Below, one piece after another: positions 23,047-32,226 of a stretch of 64,000 nt of DNA; positions within the stretch are counted from its first letter, which is position 1; every line of letters starts with the position of its first letter. The position numbers and the translations under genes were made by a program. Under the pieces are notes generated by a model, which was not told the DNA's origin, did no database searches, and saw only the letters and a program-made list of their open reading frames with translations. The stretch lies in the NCBI RefSeq assembly GCF_023094165.1, contig NZ_JALMDK010000015.1, forward strand, positions 183,122 through 247,121, given 5' to 3'. Origin of the DNA: Crossiella sp. S99.2. GTDB lineage: Bacteria > Actinomycetota > Actinomycetes > Mycobacteriales > Pseudonocardiaceae.

Positions 23047-23391
23047 TCAGCCGGTGTTCGTGGCTGCTTGAGCCCCTTGTTCTTCCTCTTCTTCCACTTC
23101 TTCGCCGTCGGGCTGGGTCGGCGCCTGGGTCAGCGGCACCCCGCCCAGCGGGGTCAGGCCGTGCCGGGCGTGCAGGTAGGCGGTGGTGAAGGCGAAGGCG
23201 TCGCCGTCGAGCAGGTGCACCGCACGGCTGGGAATGCCGGGCGCGATCCGCTCCAGAATCTGGTCGGCCTGGTCCCTGGCCGCGATCAGGCCCGGCGCGG
23301 TGGCCGCCTCCTCAAGCCGGCCGTACCGGACCGTGACGGTCCAGTCGTCGCCCTCGGGCATGTAGTCGACGGTGATCGGTGTGTGGTCCAT
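23047..23391 (-). CDS. conserved hypothetical protein with acidic tail
   Basis: This 114-aa protein begins ITVDYMPEGDDWTVTVRYGRLEEAATAPGLIAARDQADQILERI, giving two beta strands and a helix that look like a small alpha/beta domain (DUF1902/HicB-like in outline, not confirmed). A low-complexity Glu tail (GEEVEEEEEQG) follows. The ATG at 23391 follows GGGAGGCG. The frame is open far upstream but that part overlaps the intergenic hairpin region. No partner toxin is adjacent. Function unknown. Confidence 0.7.
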   Translation of the reverse strand: MDHTPITVDYMPEGDDWTVTVRYGRLEEAATAPGLIAARDQADQILERIAPGIPSRAVHLLDGDAFAFTTAYLHARHGLTPLGGVPLTQAPTQPDGEEVEEEEEQGAQAATNTG

Positions 23392-23570
23392 AGACGCCTC
23401 CCGCTCGGCCTCGTCCCATGGTGAGAGACCTCGGGGGTGAGCGCATGACGGTTTGGCGGGTGACATCCCCCAGTTGGTCGTACTCACTCGTCCGAGTGGA
23501 CCTGCGATGCCTGTGTAACCCGGGAGGGGACTGAACAGATATCCCGGGCAGTGGCGCGGTCCGGTCGAGG

Positions 23571-23617
23571 CCCCGCCGCGGCCGAGCAGGGGCAGCGCGG
23601 CCGCGGCGGGGGGTCTT
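23571..23617. terminator. GC-rich hairpin in 320-bp intergenic region
   Basis: CCCCGCCGCGGCC at 23571-23583 pairs with GGCCGCGGCGGGG at 23599-23611 across a 15-nt loop. It lies about 100 bp downstream of the MFS gene stop and probably ends the leftward His-rich/PLP/MFS operon. The rest of 23392-23711 shows no gene. Confidence 0.6.
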
Positions 23618-23711
23618 TCGCCGCGTGTCGCTGAACTTCCCGTGTTGAAGGGGCATGCGGGAGGTGCGGGCGGCTCCCGGTCGACGCGGAATCGGGAGCC
23701 ACCCGCAGTAC

Positions 23712-24962
23712 TCAGACCGGGACCGGGCTCAGCCGTCCCGAGCGGTCCATCCGGTGCACGGCCAGGGTGCCGAGCAGGCCCAGCGCCAGCAGCGTCAGCC
23801 AGGGGATCGCGGGCACGCCCGCCGACCTGGCCAGGTCGAGCGCGCGGCCGGCCACCAGGTTGCCGACGGTGATGCCGATGCCGGACAGGGTGCTGTAGAG
23901 CCCGTAGTGCGTGGCGACCAGCCTGCCGCCGGAGAGCGCGGCGATGGTGTCCATCTCGAATGGATAGGTCACCACCGTGCCCAGGGTGAGCAACAGCGAG
24001 GTCAGCAGCAGCGCGGGCAGCCACAGCCCGAGTCCGCCCTGCTGCTGGGGGTCCAGCAGGCCGGCCAGCATCGGCGGCAGGAACGCGCCGGTCATCAGCG
24101 CCAGCCCGAGCGTGATGCACCGGGCCGGGCCGTAGCGGCCGCGGCACCAGGCGGTGATCCGCAACTGCCCGAGCACCGCGACCAGCCCGGAGACCGCGAA
24201 CAGCGCGCCGACCCCGATGGTGCCAGCCAGTTCGCCGCCCGCGATCGCCCGCACCTGCAACGGCAGGGTCAGGTAGATCTGGAAGGACAGCACGTAGGAG
24301 CCGATCATGGCGATGGCGAAGAACAGGAACGGCCGGTTGCGCACCGCCGTGCCGACCCCGCCGAGCAGGCTGCCGCCGCCCCCTGGCGCCGAACGCGCCG
24401 GCAGTTCCCTGACCTGCAGGACGGTCAGCACCGCGAAGACCACCGCGGCCACCAGACAGGTCAGCGAGAAGGCCACCCCGGTCAGCGCCAGCCCGATCAG
24501 CGGCCCGATCAGGATGCCCACCTGGTAGAAGACGTTGAACAGCGCGAACGCCTCCACCCGCCGCTCACCGGACTCGGCGGTCAGGTAGGCCCGGGAGGCC
24601 GGGTTGAACAGCGCCCCGGCCAGTCCGGTGGCGGCCGAGGCCGCGATCAGCGCGGGCAGGCTGTCCACGAAGCCGAGCAGCCCGAAGCCCACGGTGCGCA
24701 GCGCCAGGCCCGCGATGATCATCGGCTTGTAGCCGAACCGGTCGGCCAGCGCGCCGCCGAAGAGGAACATGCCCTGCTGGGACAGGTTCCGCACGCCCAG
24801 CACCAGCCCGACCAGCCAGGCCGCCAGGCCCAGCCCGCCGGAGAGATGCGCGGCCAGGTAGGGCATCAGCATGTAGAAGCCCAGGTTGATGGTGAGCTGG
24901 TTGACCAGCAGCAGCCGCACCGGCCGGGGGAAGGACCGGTACTGGGACAGGACCTGGATCAC
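23712..24962 (-). CDS. major facilitator superfamily transporter
   Basis: This 416-aa polytopic membrane protein has about 12 helices. The MFS loop 2-3 motif is visible as GALADRFGYKPMI, with a second-half equivalent near WCRGRYGPARC. It starts at GTG 24962, which overlaps the TGA of the PLP enzyme (GTGA), so translation is coupled and the two proteins should work on the same compound. With a cysteine-synthase-like enzyme upstream and a His-rich protein before that, export of a small amino-acid-derived product (possibly a metal chelator) is the most attractive reading. Amino-acid export is the plainer alternative. Confidence 0.93.
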   Translation of the reverse strand: MIQVLSQYRSFPRPVRLLLVNQLTINLGFYMLMPYLAAHLSGGLGLAAWLVGLVLGVRNLSQQGMFLFGGALADRFGYKPMIIAGLALRTVGFGLLGFVDSLPALIAASAATGLAGALFNPASRAYLTAESGERRVEAFALFNVFYQVGILIGPLIGLALTGVAFSLTCLVAAVVFAVLTVLQVRELPARSAPGGGGSLLGGVGTAVRNRPFLFFAIAMIGSYVLSFQIYLTLPLQVRAIAGGELAGTIGVGALFAVSGLVAVLGQLRITAWCRGRYGPARCITLGLALMTGAFLPPMLAGLLDPQQQGGLGLWLPALLLTSLLLTLGTVVTYPFEMDTIAALSGGRLVATHYGLYSTLSGIGITVGNLVAGRALDLARSAGVPAIPWLTLLALGLLGTLAVHRMDRSGRLSPVPV

Positions 24963-26065
24963 CGGGTGCCCGCCGCGGGGTCGACGACCGTGCGGCAGCG
25001 CGTCCACCCGGTCACCTCGGCGGCCAGCGGGTGCGAGATCTCGGCCGGATCGGTGGGCGGCGGGCCGTCGAGCAGGCCGTGCGCCTGGCAGTACTCGTCG
25101 TTGAACACGGTGGTGTAGTAGCGCTGCGGGCCGTCTGGGAAGATCGCCGCGATCCGGGTGTCCGGTTCGGCGTTGCGGGCCAGCCAGCCCGCGACCAGGG
25201 CGACCGCGCCGACGCTCCAGCCGCCGGTGGCGAAACTGGTCGCGGCCAGCGCGCGGCTGGTCCACACCGATTCCCGCGGCGCCACCCAGTGCACCTCGTC
25301 GAAGCTGTCGTAGGCCACGTTGCGCGGGTAGATGCTGGAGCCCAGGCCGCGCATCAGCCTGCGCCGGGCGGGCTGGCCGAAGATGGTCGAGCCGATGGTG
25401 TCCACCCCGACCAGGCGCAGGTCGGGGCAGAACTCGCGCAGCACCCTGGACACCCCGGCGGAGTGCCCGCCGGTGCCGACCGAGCAGACCAGCACGTCGA
25501 CCCGGCCGAGTTGGGCCACCAGTTCCATCGCCAGCGCCGAGTAGGCGGCCACGTTGTCCGGGTTGTGGTACTGGTCCGGGCAGTACGCGCCCGGGTTGTC
25601 GGCCAGCACCTCGGCCACGCGCTGCCGCCGGGCCTCCTGCCAGCCGCCGGTCGGATGCGGTTCGCTGACCAGTTCGATCCGCGCGCCGTAGGCGGCCAGC
25701 AGCCGATGCAGGATCGGCTCCATACCGGGGTCGGTGACCAGGGTTACCGGGTGCCCGTAAGCGATTCCGGCCAGCGCGAGGCCGAGCCCGAGGGTGCCGC
25801 TGGTGGATTCGACGATCATCGCGCCAGGCGCCAGTTCACCGCGGCGGCGGGCGCAGTCGATCATGTGCAGGGCCGGGCGGTCCTTCATGCCGCCGGGGTT
25901 GGCGCCTTCCAGTTTGGCCCAGAAACCGTTGCCCGCCTTGGCGAAGGGCTCGTCGATCCACAACACCGGGGTGTTGCCGACCGCGGCGGGCAGGCTCTGG
26001 CAGCGGGGCGCGCTGGTGAGCAACCTGGCTGGGGACGTGCGGGCATGCGGGAGCAGCAGATCCAT
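24959..26065 (-). CDS. PLP-dependent cysteine synthase-like enzyme
   Basis: This 368-aa fold-type II PLP enzyme has AVGNTPV, Schiff-base Lys61 in NPGGMKDRPA, and the substrate loop STSGTLG (87-93) in place of the TSGNTG of true cysteine synthases. VGTGGHSAGVSR and an IFPDGPQRY end complete the fold. The changed loop and extra C-terminus resemble SbnA/CysK2-like enzymes that join other amino acids or nucleophiles to an activated serine. It starts at ATG 26065, 56 bp after the His-rich gene, and overlaps the MFS gene by 4 bp. Its product is likely the MFS cargo. Specificity cannot be fixed from sequence alone. Confidence 0.88.
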   Translation of the reverse strand: MDLLLPHARTSPARLLTSAPRCQSLPAAVGNTPVLWIDEPFAKAGNGFWAKLEGANPGGMKDRPALHMIDCARRRGELAPGAMIVESTSGTLGLGLALAGIAYGHPVTLVTDPGMEPILHRLLAAYGARIELVSEPHPTGGWQEARRQRVAEVLADNPGAYCPDQYHNPDNVAAYSALAMELVAQLGRVDVLVCSVGTGGHSAGVSRVLREFCPDLRLVGVDTIGSTIFGQPARRRLMRGLGSSIYPRNVAYDSFDEVHWVAPRESVWTSRALAATSFATGGWSVGAVALVAGWLARNAEPDTRIAAIFPDGPQRYYTTVFNDEYCQAHGLLDGPPPTDPAEISHPLAAEVTGWTRCRTVVDPAAGTR

Positions 26066-26121
26066 GTCTGTGGTTCTTCCTCGGGAAGAGGTACGGGTGA
26101 AGGCGGGTTACCGGCTGCTGC

Positions 26122-26487
26122 TCAGGTCCGGAACACGCAGTTGACGAGCTGGGTTGATTGTCTACTGTGGACAGTCTCGCGCCACGCGAGTATCGCCGGG
26201 GCGGGTTCTGCTTGCGGGGCAAGGAAAACCGGCGGGATGACGGCGGGGTCCGGCAGTTCGGTGGCGGGGGTCAGCGGATCGGCGCCGCGGGGCAGCGCGA
26301 GGCACAGCTCATCGGTGCCGTCGTGCTGGGTGTGATCGCAGTTGTGCGTGTCGTGATCAGTCGTGGAACCGCTGTGTGTATGGGAATGCACGGAAGCGGT
26401 GTGCGTCACGAAGCACTCGCCACCGAGGTGGAGAGTGAGGTAGAGGACCCCGAGCAGCAGCGCCACAACGGGGCGGGCCAGACGCAC
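26122..26487 (-). CDS. small His-rich membrane-anchored or secreted protein
   Basis: This 121-aa protein has an N-terminal hydrophobic segment (RPVVALLLGVLYLTLHLGGECF) that is a signal or anchor. A stretch dense in His, Asp and Cys follows (HTASVHSHTHSGSTTDHDTHNCDHTQHDG, described here in parts: about ten His within 35 residues), with a closing Cys pair. Such sequences bind Zn, Cu or Ni at the cell surface. It starts at GTG 26487. It leads an operon with the cysteine-synthase-like enzyme and the MFS transporter, which ties all three to metal handling or thiol/metallophore metabolism by inference. No Zur or CsoR box was recognised upstream. Confidence 0.75.
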   Translation of the reverse strand: MRLARPVVALLLGVLYLTLHLGGECFVTHTASVHSHTHSGSTTDHDTHNCDHTQHDGTDELCLALPRGADPLTPATELPDPAVIPPVFLAPQAEPAPAILAWRETVHSRQSTQLVNCVFRT

Positions 26488-26528
26488 ACCGCCAACGTAC
26501 CGGATCTTGCGACCTGGTCACGGCCAGG

Positions 26529-28202
26529 TTACGACGAAGGTAGTAGTCCTTCCGGGTTGTCTTGGGCGGCGAGATCGCCCAGGGCCTGGGTGACCTCGGC
26601 CATCGGGAAGCCGGGCTGGAAGGCGCGGGCGCCGGATCCGCCTTGCTGCCAAGGTTTCGGGCCGTCGAAGGGCCGGTACTCCACGCCCGCGGCGTCCAAT
26701 CTGGACAGCTGCGCGCGCACCCGCTCCGGCTCCGCCGGCCAGCTGGACGGGGCGCCGGTCCAGGCCACCTCGGCGAGTGCGCAGGTCCGCGGGAAGGCGC
26801 GGTAGTCGAGCAGCCGCGCGTGCGGCAGGTACTCGCTCCACAGCTGGGCCTGCACGCCGATGATGTTGGCGTTCTCCGCCTCGCTGAACCCGGCCGGGCG
26901 CGGGTCGAGCGCGGCCACGTCGGCCAGGCGCACCGGACCGCCGATGGCCAGTGGCTCGCGCGGGTCGGCGTCGCTGTAGTAGTCGAAGTAGGTGGGGAAG
27001 ACCGGGGTGCGCACCACCTGGAACCCGGCTGCGGCGGCCTTGCGGGCCACCTCGTCGCCGCGCCAGGCCATCACGACGGAGTCCGGCCGCAGTCCGCCGC
27101 TGCCGAATGCCTCGTCCCAGAACACCGCCCGGACACCGCGGCCGGCCAGCCGGTCGGCCAGCCTGCGCAGGAAATCCCCGTGCAGCGCGGCCATGTCCGG
27201 CAGGCCGCGGGACTCGCGGTAGGCCTGGATCTCCGGGTTGGCCTCCCACTGGCCGAGCGGGCATTCGTCCCCGCCCAGGTGCACATACGGGCCGGGCAGC
27301 ACCTCCAGGAGTTCGCCGAGCAGCTCGTCCACCACCTGTTCCACCGCCGGGAGCGGGGACAACAGATTGGGGAATATGCCCCAGGTGGACTGGACCTGGT
27401 AGCTGCCGCCGGGCACCGAGCCCAGTTCGGGCATCGCGGTGAGCAGCGCCGAGGCGTGGCCGGGCACGTCCAGTTCGGGCACCACGGTGACCGCCCGCTC
27501 CTGCGCGTACGCGCCGATCTCGGCCAGATCGTCCCGGCTGTAGTAGCCGCCGTGCGGGGTGCCGTCGTCGCCGTCGGGGGAGTGGCCGTGGCCGATCATG
27601 GTCTGCGACCGGTGCCCGGCCATTTCGGTGAGCTGGGGGTAGCGGGTGCTCTCGATCCGCCAGCCCTGGTCGTCGGCCAGGTGCAGGTGCAGCCGGTTGA
27701 GCTTGTGCATGGCGAGCAGGTCGATCATCCGCAGCACCTCCCGCTTGGGCAGGAAGTGCCGGGACACGTCGAGCATCAGGCCGCGCCAGGCGGTGGCCGG
27801 GGCGTCGGTGACCTCGCAGCAGGCCAGCTCCCAGACCGTGCCCCTGGGCGCCGCGGCCCGCCAGGCCGCGTCGGGCAGCAGCTGGCGCAGGGTCTGCACC
27901 GCGTAGGTCGCGCCCGCGGTGGAGCCGGCCACGATGTCCAGCCGGTCCGGCCGGACCAGCAGCTGGTAGCCCTCCGGGCCGTGCGCGGCGGCGTCCAGGG
28001 TGACCACCACCGAACCGGGGTCGGGGGTGCCGCGCTGGGGTAGTGGGAGGCGCAGGAAGCCCAGTGCGCGGCGCACCAGATCTGTTGTGCTCTCAGCGCC
28101 CGGACCAGCGACAACGCTGGTGCGTTCGGTGAAGCGGAAGGTACCGGCGAGCCCTCGCGCGCTCCGTGGGCGGGGCAACAGGGTGGCGAGTCGATCGGTC
28201 AC
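26529..28202 (-). CDS. beta-N-acetylhexosaminidase (GH20)
   Basis: This 557-aa protein has an N-terminal GH20b domain (about 1-140) and the GH20 barrel. The start of the barrel is seen at WRGLMLDVSRHFLPKREV. The catalytic pair Asp312-Glu313 lies in HLGGDE, used in substrate-assisted catalysis through the N-acetyl group. WRGDEVARKAA and QAQLWSEYL follow. No signal peptide is seen, so it is probably cytoplasmic and acts on imported chitobiose or muropeptide-type oligosaccharides. It starts at GTG 28202. It is divergent from the esterase/lysyltransferase pair, with an inverted repeat at 28214-28253 between them. Confidence 0.95.
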   Translation of the reverse strand: MTDRLATLLPRPRSARGLAGTFRFTERTSVVAGPGAESTTDLVRRALGFLRLPLPQRGTPDPGSVVVTLDAAAHGPEGYQLLVRPDRLDIVAGSTAGATYAVQTLRQLLPDAAWRAAAPRGTVWELACCEVTDAPATAWRGLMLDVSRHFLPKREVLRMIDLLAMHKLNRLHLHLADDQGWRIESTRYPQLTEMAGHRSQTMIGHGHSPDGDDGTPHGGYYSRDDLAEIGAYAQERAVTVVPELDVPGHASALLTAMPELGSVPGGSYQVQSTWGIFPNLLSPLPAVEQVVDELLGELLEVLPGPYVHLGGDECPLGQWEANPEIQAYRESRGLPDMAALHGDFLRRLADRLAGRGVRAVFWDEAFGSGGLRPDSVVMAWRGDEVARKAAAAGFQVVRTPVFPTYFDYYSDADPREPLAIGGPVRLADVAALDPRPAGFSEAENANIIGVQAQLWSEYLPHARLLDYRAFPRTCALAEVAWTGAPSSWPAEPERVRAQLSRLDAAGVEYRPFDGPKPWQQGGSGARAFQPGFPMAEVTQALGDLAAQDNPEGLLPSS

Positions 28203-28213
28203 AGATCACATAC

Positions 28214-28253
28214 TTCACCAATTTGTGGGACACGAACCGCCCCAATTGGTGAA
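28214..28253. promoter_or_regulatory. inverted repeat between divergent GH20 and esterase genes
   Basis: TTCACCAATT at 28214-28223 and AATTGGTGAA at 28244-28253 are exact reverse complements 30 bp apart centre to centre, about three helical turns. The site is 11 bp from the GH20 start. It does not match the DasR consensus. Confidence 0.6.
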
Positions 28254-28305
28254 CCGACAGGTTGTCGCGTTGTGCCGTCCGGTCGAACGGACCCAGGGTG
28301 TGCCC

Positions 28306-29613
28306 ATGGCTAGCCTGCTCGATTGGTCCCTGATCGACGGGGCGGTCCCCGCTGGGCTGACCTTCGCCGGCGGAGCGGCCTTCGCCGTGCTGCTCGCCGA
28401 TGGCCGCCGGGTGTGGTGGCGCCGGACCCTGCCGCTGGTGCTGCTCGGCATGCTGGTGCTCGGACTGCTGCTCGAGGTGCTGGTCAACCAGGTGTGGCGG
28501 CCGTTCGCGGACCGGGTGCCGACCAACACGACGCTGTGGATCACGATGATCGTCGGCAGCCTGGTGCTCGGCGTGTTCCGCTGCCTCCCACAACGCTGGC
28601 CGGCCCGGATCGGGATCGCGCTGGCGGTGGTGGTGCTCGCGGTGTGCGGGGTGGCCGACATCAACCGGTACTTCGGCCAGTTCCCGACCGTGGGCGCGCT
28701 CTTCGGCAGCGGGCAGGGGCCGACCACCGACCTGTCCGAGGCGGCCAAACCGGCCGCGTCCACCGTGGTGGTGCCGCCCGGCAAGGCGCTCAGCGAGGTG
28801 TGGCAGCCGCCCGCGGGCCTGCCGGCCCAGGGCACGGTGTCCGAGGTGACCATCCCGTCCTCGGCCGGGTTCGGCACCCGCACCGGCCGGGTCTACCTGC
28901 CCCCGGCCTACCAGGCCACGCCGCGGCCGAAACTGCCGGTGCTGGTGCTGCTGGCCGGGCAGCCCGGCTCGCCATCGGACTGGCTCGGGCCGGGGCAACT
29001 GGCCACCACCATGGACAAGTACGCCGCGGACAACCGGGGCCTGGCGCCGATCGTGGTGCTGCCGGACCACCTGGGCAGCGAGCTGGCCAACCCGATGTGC
29101 CTGGACTCCAAGCTCGGCGCGGCCGAGACCTACCTGGCCAAGGACGTGCCGGCCTGGGTCCGGCAGAACCTGCAGGCCGAGACCGATCCGCAGGCCTGGA
29201 CCATCGGCGGACTGTCCCAGGGCGGGACCTGCGCGTTGCAGCTGGCGGTGCGCGCGCCCGAGGTCTACCGCAACTTCATCGACATCTCCGGTCAGCGCGA
29301 ACCCTCGCTGGGCACCCGCAAGGACTCGGTGAACGCGGCCTTCGGCGGCGACGAGGCCGCGTTCAAACGGGTCAACCCGCTGGACATCCTGGCCACCGCG
29401 AAGTTCCCGAAGACCGCGGGCCTGATCGTGGTCGGCAACAAGGACGGCGAGTTCCGGCCGCAGCAGCAGGACGTGCTCAAGGCCTGCCGCCGGGCGGGCA
29501 TGCAGGTGGACTGGCTGGAGATCCCCGGCCCGCACAACTGGGTGGTGTGGCGACCGGCGCTGGCCCAGGCCATGCCCTGGCTGGCCCAGCACACCGGACT
29601 GACCCCGCGATGA
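28306..29613 (+). CDS. membrane-anchored esterase (antigen-85/esterase-D-like fold)
   Basis: This 435-aa protein has three to four N-terminal membrane helices (about 10-115) and a linker. An extracytoplasmic alpha/beta-hydrolase domain follows with VLVLLAGQPGSPSDW, nucleophile elbow GGLSQGGTCAL, an acidic VGNKDGEF and a C-terminal GPHNWVVW histidine. This architecture is widespread in actinobacteria next to the DUF2156/LysX-type gene, as here (12 bp gap). The pair is inferred to act in modifying membrane lipids: the esterase may remove or transfer the aminoacyl group added by the partner. The start is ATG 28306; a longer open frame upstream overlaps the divergent gene. Confidence 0.88.
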   Translation: MASLLDWSLIDGAVPAGLTFAGGAAFAVLLADGRRVWWRRTLPLVLLGMLVLGLLLEVLVNQVWRPFADRVPTNTTLWITMIVGSLVLGVFRCLPQRWPARIGIALAVVVLAVCGVADINRYFGQFPTVGALFGSGQGPTTDLSEAAKPAASTVVVPPGKALSEVWQPPAGLPAQGTVSEVTIPSSAGFGTRTGRVYLPPAYQATPRPKLPVLVLLAGQPGSPSDWLGPGQLATTMDKYAADNRGLAPIVVLPDHLGSELANPMCLDSKLGAAETYLAKDVPAWVRQNLQAETDPQAWTIGGLSQGGTCALQLAVRAPEVYRNFIDISGQREPSLGTRKDSVNAAFGGDEAAFKRVNPLDILATAKFPKTAGLIVVGNKDGEFRPQQQDVLKACRRAGMQVDWLEIPGPHNWVVWRPALAQAMPWLAQHTGLTPR

Positions 29614-29625
29614 TCGGAGCCCGCA

Positions 29626-32190
29626 GTGTCCACTGAGGACAGTCAGGTCGAGCCGCCATCCACGCCGCGCCGGCCTGCTCCGATCAGGCTGGTGCACCAG
29701 GGGATCGCCGCGCTGCGCGGGCTGCTCGGACTGCTCGCGCACGCCCCGCTGACGCTGGTGTTCCTGGTCGCGCTGTGGACGGTGGGCGCGCTGACCGGCA
29801 GCCTGCTGGACGGGCCCTCGGGGGAGTTGCTGCCGCAGGTCGGCATCGGCACCTCCTCGCTGGTCGACGGGCACTGGTGGGCACCGCTGAGCAGTGCGCT
29901 GTGGTGCCTGGACCTGGTCGGCTACCTGGCCACCTCGGTGCTGCTGCTGGGATTCGGCGCGGCGGGCGAGCGGTTGCTCGGACCGGGCCGGACCGCGGTG
30001 CTGTTCCTGATCAGCCAGGTCGGCGGCGCCCTGCTGGGCATCGGCGTGATCAAACTCGGCTCGGTGGCCGGCTGGCTGTGGCTGAACTTCCTGGACGATC
30101 CGGCCGAGCTGGCGCTGAGCCCGTCCACCGGCGCGGTCGGGCTCGGCCTGGCGCTCAGTTCGCGGCTGCCCGCGTTGTGGCGCAGGCGGTTGCGGCTGGT
30201 GCTGATCGTGGCGCTGGTGACGCTGGCGTTGTTCTCCGGCTACGCCCAGGACGTGGTGCGGCTCTGCGGTGGGCTGATCGGCATGCTCGCCGGGCTGGCC
30301 ATGCTCGGGCGCTCCAGCAAGACCGTGGGCGCGCCGTCCCGTTCGGAGACCAGGGTGCTGGTGGCGCTGCTGCTCGCGGCCTGCGCGCTGGGACCGGTGT
30401 TCATGCTGCTCACCCCCTACACCGCAGGCCCGCTGACCGCGCTCGGCGATGTGCTGACCTCGCCGGTGCCCAGCGCGGACCAGATCGAGGCCATCTGCGC
30501 GGACCCGGACTTCGCCGAGCGCTGCCGGGAACTGCGGGCCCGGGCCAATTTCGACGGCCTGCCCAGCGCGATCATGTCCGTGCTGCCCGCGCTGTTCCTG
30601 CTGGTGCTGGCCGAAGGGCTGCGGCGGGGGCGGAAACTGGCCTGGTGGTCGGCCACGGTGGCCAACCTGGCGCTGCTGGTGTGGTTCGTCCAGTCCATTG
30701 TGGACCTGATGCTGACCCCGACCGCGGAGTTCGGCGACATCTCGCCGCACACCAAGGGCCAGCTGGTCTTCGACTCCTCGATGCCGGTGCTGTTGTCGGT
30801 GGCCATGCTGATCGGCCTAGTAGTCACCCGCAGGCAGTTCACCGTGGCAGGGCCGAGAAGGTCCCGGCGGCGGCTGGTCGCCTTCATCGTGGGCGCGTTC
30901 GTGTTGCTGGGCGTGGTGTACGTGCTCGGCGGGTACGCCTGGCGGGACCAGTTCGACCCGCAGCCCGGCTTCGGCCAGCTCATCGCGGACGCGCCCTCGC
31001 GGTTCCTGCCGCCGGGGTACCTGGACCTGTTCCCGGTGCGGTTCATCGCCACCGGCGGCCTGGCCGGACTGCTGTGCGAGTACCTGGGCGTGGTGTTCTG
31101 GCTGCTGGTGCTGGGCGCGCTGCTGGTCACCTTCTGGCGGGCCGCGCCGCCCACCGACGAGACCGCGGCCGCGCGGGCCAGGGACCTGGTGCAGAAGTTC
31201 GGCGGCTCGAACCTGGCGCACATGACCACCTGGCGCGGCAACAACTACTGGTTCACCGCGGACGAGCAGGCCGTGGTCGCCTACCGGGTGGTGGCCACCA
31301 TCGCGATCACCACCGGCGACCCGGTGGGCGAACCCGCGGCGCGGATCGAGGCGGTGCGCGGGTTCGCCGACTTCTGTGCGCGCAACGGCTGGACGCCCTG
31401 CTTCTACAGCGTCACCGAAGCGATCAAGGACGAGACCAAGACGTTCGGCTGGAGCGCGGTGCAGGTCGCCGAGGACACCCTGGTGCCCCTGCCCGAACTG
31501 GCCTTCACCGGCAAGAAGTGGCAGGACGTGCGCACCGCGCTGAACAAGGCGGGCAAGGCCGGGATCACCGCGGAATGGTGGAGCTACCCGAAGGCGCCGC
31601 TGGCCATCACCGACCAGGTCCGGTCCATCTCCGAGGAGTGGGTGGCGGACAAGGGCCTGCCCGAGATGGGCTTCACCCTGGGCGGGCTGGACGAGCTGAA
31701 CGACAACGAGGTCCGCTGCCTGGTCGCACTGGACGCCGACCGGACCGTGCACGGCATCACCAGCTGGCTGCCGGTGCACCGGGACGGGCAGGTGGTCGGC
31801 TGGACGCTGGACTTCATGCGCCGCCGGGCCACCGGATTCCGCGGCGTGATGGAGTTCCTGATCGCCTCGGCCGCGCTCAGCTTCAAGGAGGAGGGCGCGG
31901 AGTTCCTCAGCCTCTCCGGCGCCCCGCTGGCCCGGCTGGACCGCGGTCAGCAGCCCGGCGCGCTGCAACGACTGCTCGACTTCGCCGGTCGGGCGCTGGA
32001 ACCGGTGTACGGGTTCCGCTCGTTGTTCGCGTTCAAGGCCAAGTTCCAGCCGACCTACCAGCCGATGTACATGGCCTACCCGGACCCGGCCGCGCTGCCG
32101 CGCATCGCCAACGCGATCGGCCGGGCATATCTGCCGAATATGGGCGCGAGGCAGGGATTGCGCCTGGTGCGGCGGGTCCTCAGCCGTTAG
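29626..32190 (+). CDS. phosphatidylglycerol lysyltransferase-like (DUF2156) membrane protein
   Basis: This 854-aa protein has an N-terminal rhomboid-like membrane block (HWWAPLSSALWCLDLVGYLATSVLLLGFGAAGERLLG) and further helices to about 500. A C-terminal DUF2156/GNAT-like domain follows (LVQKFGGSNLAHMTTWRGNNYWFT, FCARNGWTPCFYSVTE, NKAGKAGITAEWWSY). This is the MprF/LysX synthase domain that transfers an amino acid from aminoacyl-tRNA to phosphatidylglycerol, lowering negative surface charge and raising resistance to cationic peptides. No lysyl-tRNA synthetase domain is attached. It starts at GTG 29626, 12 bp after the esterase gene; the two form an operon. Confidence 0.92.
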   Translation: MSTEDSQVEPPSTPRRPAPIRLVHQGIAALRGLLGLLAHAPLTLVFLVALWTVGALTGSLLDGPSGELLPQVGIGTSSLVDGHWWAPLSSALWCLDLVGYLATSVLLLGFGAAGERLLGPGRTAVLFLISQVGGALLGIGVIKLGSVAGWLWLNFLDDPAELALSPSTGAVGLGLALSSRLPALWRRRLRLVLIVALVTLALFSGYAQDVVRLCGGLIGMLAGLAMLGRSSKTVGAPSRSETRVLVALLLAACALGPVFMLLTPYTAGPLTALGDVLTSPVPSADQIEAICADPDFAERCRELRARANFDGLPSAIMSVLPALFLLVLAEGLRRGRKLAWWSATVANLALLVWFVQSIVDLMLTPTAEFGDISPHTKGQLVFDSSMPVLLSVAMLIGLVVTRRQFTVAGPRRSRRRLVAFIVGAFVLLGVVYVLGGYAWRDQFDPQPGFGQLIADAPSRFLPPGYLDLFPVRFIATGGLAGLLCEYLGVVFWLLVLGALLVTFWRAAPPTDETAAARARDLVQKFGGSNLAHMTTWRGNNYWFTADEQAVVAYRVVATIAITTGDPVGEPAARIEAVRGFADFCARNGWTPCFYSVTEAIKDETKTFGWSAVQVAEDTLVPLPELAFTGKKWQDVRTALNKAGKAGITAEWWSYPKAPLAITDQVRSISEEWVADKGLPEMGFTLGGLDELNDNEVRCLVALDADRTVHGITSWLPVHRDGQVVGWTLDFMRRRATGFRGVMEFLIASAALSFKEEGAEFLSLSGAPLARLDRGQQPGALQRLLDFAGRALEPVYGFRSLFAFKAKFQPTYQPMYMAYPDPAALPRIANAIGRAYLPNMGARQGLRLVRRVLSR

Positions 32191-32226
32191 TTTGCCGGGG
32201 TAACGAACCCGGCGAAAGGCGGCGAC

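Noticed and set aside
26122..26487. His-rich frame as a chance reading
   Set aside because: Kept as a gene instead: it has an N-terminal hydrophobic segment, clustered His/Asp/Cys and operon spacing to the PLP enzyme.
28093..30750. 885-codon minus-strand frame over the esterase and DUF2156 genes
   Set aside because: Gln/His/Arg-rich shadow translation typical of antisense frames in high-GC DNA; the plus frames carry clear domains.
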